Part shown: piece by piece, positions 4,696-5,928 of the stretch | Position numbering within the stretch: the first letter of the stretch is position 1 | Layout: every line of letters starts with the position of its first letter | Source: JBDNBY01 sp039767595 | GTDB taxonomy: Bacteria; Pseudomonadota; Alphaproteobacteria; Rhodobacterales; Rhodobacteraceae | Direction of reading: 5' to 3' | Length of the DNA: 5,928 nucleotides | NCBI GenBank assembly: GCA_039767595.1 | Contig: JBDNBY010000163.1 | Coordinates: 1 to 5,928 of the forward strand | The notes under the pieces: model-generated | What the model saw: only the letters and a program-made list of their open reading frames with translations | Database searches by the model: none | Told to the model about the DNA's origin: nothing | Position numbers and translations under genes: made by a program

Positions 4696-5928
4696 AGCGC
4701 GCGCAACACGGCCCCAGGGTTCATGATATTTTGCGGATCCAAGGCCGTTTTGATCGCCCGCATCGCGGCCAGCTTGGCTGGATCGCCGTAGCGCTCCAAA
4801 TCATCAACTTTGAGGCGGCCAATCCCGTGTTCGGCACTGACCGATCCGCCCATATCATGCACATTATCATGGATCAAACGCTTGAGATCGGCGCGCTGAT
4901 GATCGTGATCGGCCCGCGTGTTCCCATCGATGGGAAAGATATTGTAATGTAAATTCCCGTCGCCCAAATGACCAAAGCAATTGATCCGAAATGCACCAAC
5001 TTTGGCAATTTGCGCGGGCATTTTATCAATAAAATCAGGGACCATGCTGATGGGCAATGAAATATCGTGGTTCGACACGCTGCCAATATGGCGATTGGCC
5101 AATGGAATATGCTCGCGCAAGGCCCAAAAGGCGTGGCGCTGCGCCTCAGAGGTTGCCAGCACACCATCAAGCACATCGCCGGCCTCATAGCTCTCAGTGA
5201 AAAACGCCTCAAGCGCCGCATCCGTGCCGTGGGCCTGCGCCATCCCAAGATCCATCAACACCGCCCATTGCGGCGCGCGCTCGAACGGTTGGCGCATGTC
5301 AGGAAAGGCGCGCGCCAGAAAATCAAAGCTCTGCTGCGCGATCAATTCAAAGGCGCTTAGACTTTCGGCAAAATGCGACTTGGCCCGTGTGAGCAGCGCA
5401 ACCGCCGCTTGGGGCGACGGTACGACAAACATTGCGGCCATATAGCTTTGAGGACGGGGCACCAATTTCAAGGCGGCCGCCGTGATGATCCCCAAACTGC
5501 CCTCAGCACCAATCAAAAGATGGCGCAAATCATAGCCGGTGTTATCCTTGCGCAGGCGTTTGAGACCGTGAAAAATCTCGCCGTTGGGCAGTACGGCCTC
5601 AATCCCCAAACATAGATCGCGCGCGTTGCCATAGCGAATGACATTCACACCGCCGGCATTTGTCGCCAAGAACCCGCCCACTGCGGCACTGCCCTCTGAC
5701 GCCATGGAGAGGGGGAACAATCGCCCCTCTTTGGCGGCGGCCTCTTGGACATTGGCCAAAATCGCGCCCGCTTCGGCGATCATCACATTTTCGGCCGCGT
5801 GAATGGCGCGAATGGCGCGCATCCTCTCGAGCGAGAGCAGCAAAGGCAGGCGCGTGTCACGATCATAGGTCTGACCGCCGACCAATCCCGTGCCACCTGA
5901 ATAGGGCACGATTGGAATATCCTGCACC
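4692..5928 (-). CDS. FAD-linked 2-hydroxyacid dehydrogenase (D-2-hydroxyglutarate/D-lactate type), N-terminus beyond window
   Basis: The C-terminal 411 residues of a flavoenzyme that oxidises a D-2-hydroxyacid to the 2-oxoacid. The frame is still open at the edge; full family members are about 460-480 residues, so roughly 50-70 are missing. Counting from the GTG codon at complement 5925-5927 (read as internal), the FAD-binding domain shows PYSGGTGLVGG (8-18), GGFLATNAGGVNVIRYGNAR (84-103) and TGYDLRHLLIGAEGSLGIIT (130-149). The FAD-oxidase C-terminal domain shows HDISLPIS (287-294), GHLGDGNLHYN (319-329), SAEHGIGRLK (364-373) and NPGAVL (403-408). His320, His327 and Glu366 sit where related D-2-hydroxyglutarate dehydrogenases bind zinc. 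These marks favour the D-2-hydroxyglutarate/D-lactate group over glycolate oxidase GlcD, but the exact substrate is not settled. Electrons would probably pass to an electron-transfer flavoprotein or a quinone. Its stop overlaps that of apt. Confidence 0.93.
   Translation of the reverse strand, partial: VQDIPIVPYSGGTGLVGGQTYDRDTRLPLLLSLERMRAIRAIHAAENVMIAEAGAILANVQEAAAKEGRLFPLSMASEGSAAVGGFLATNAGGVNVIRYGNARDLCLGIEAVLPNGEIFHGLKRLRKDNTGYDLRHLLIGAEGSLGIITAAALKLVPRPQSYMAAMFVVPSPQAAVALLTRAKSHFAESLSAFELIAQQSFDFLARAFPDMRQPFERAPQWAVLMDLGMAQAHGTDAALEAFFTESYEAGDVLDGVLATSEAQRHAFWALREHIPLANRHIGSVSNHDISLPISMVPDFIDKMPAQIAKVGAFRINCFGHLGDGNLHYNIFPIDGNTRADHDHQRADLKRLIHDNVHDMGGSVSAEHGIGRLKVDDLERYGDPAKLAAMRAIKTALDPQNIMNPGAVLRAL

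Noticed and set aside
4874..5248. 124-codon minus-strand frame inside the dehydrogenase gene
   Set aside because: It is a shifted-frame shadow; the main frame carries all conserved flavoenzyme motifs across the same span.

Overview
The window reads as chromosomal DNA of an alphaproteobacterium, most likely a Rhodobacterales (Roseobacter-group) relative. The reasons are a G+C-rich body (about 57% by hand count over apt), the form of a 77-base tRNA-Met(CAT) with encoded CCA, and a mix of short divergent and convergent genes. This placement is an inference from style, not a database match. Apart from the left end, these are ordinary housekeeping and accessory metabolic genes. I see no CRISPR array, insertion sequence, toxin-antitoxin pair or phage module, and no clear sign of a new multi-gene system.

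Left end (1-1023): a LysR-type regulator on + is preceded by a very A+T-rich 101-base control region. On the other side of that region lies the start of a divergent gene (codons 1-13 only) that runs off the window. The control region carries a perfect 9-base inverted repeat and further palindromes. This is the classic layout of a LysR regulator beside its target. The LysR gene is about 48% G+C by hand count (181-1020), clearly below the neighbours, and ends 21 bases from the 3' end of the tRNA. This suggests that the left segment arrived by horizontal transfer, perhaps at the tRNA.

Centre-left (1045-2351): tRNA-Met on -, then a GNAT acetyltransferase on - and, divergent from it across 85 bases, a flavin-reductase-like FMN-binding protein on + with a good sigma70-type promoter. 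The flavin protein converges on the next gene with a 31-base gap holding half of a G+C-rich hairpin.

Centre-right (2383-4695): a SulP-family anion transporter with a C-terminal STAS domain on -, divergent across 156 bases from apt (adenine phosphoribosyltransferase, purine salvage) on +. A possible 19-codon leader peptide ends inside the apt start codon.

Right end (4692-5928): the C-terminal 411 residues of an FAD-linked 2-hydroxyacid dehydrogenase (D-2-hydroxyglutarate/D-lactate type) on -, tail-to-tail with apt and sharing a TTAA in which each strand supplies one stop codon. The N-terminus lies beyond the window.

No shared pathway ties these genes together. Each appears to be its own small transcription unit, with the possible exception of GNAT followed by tRNA-Met.
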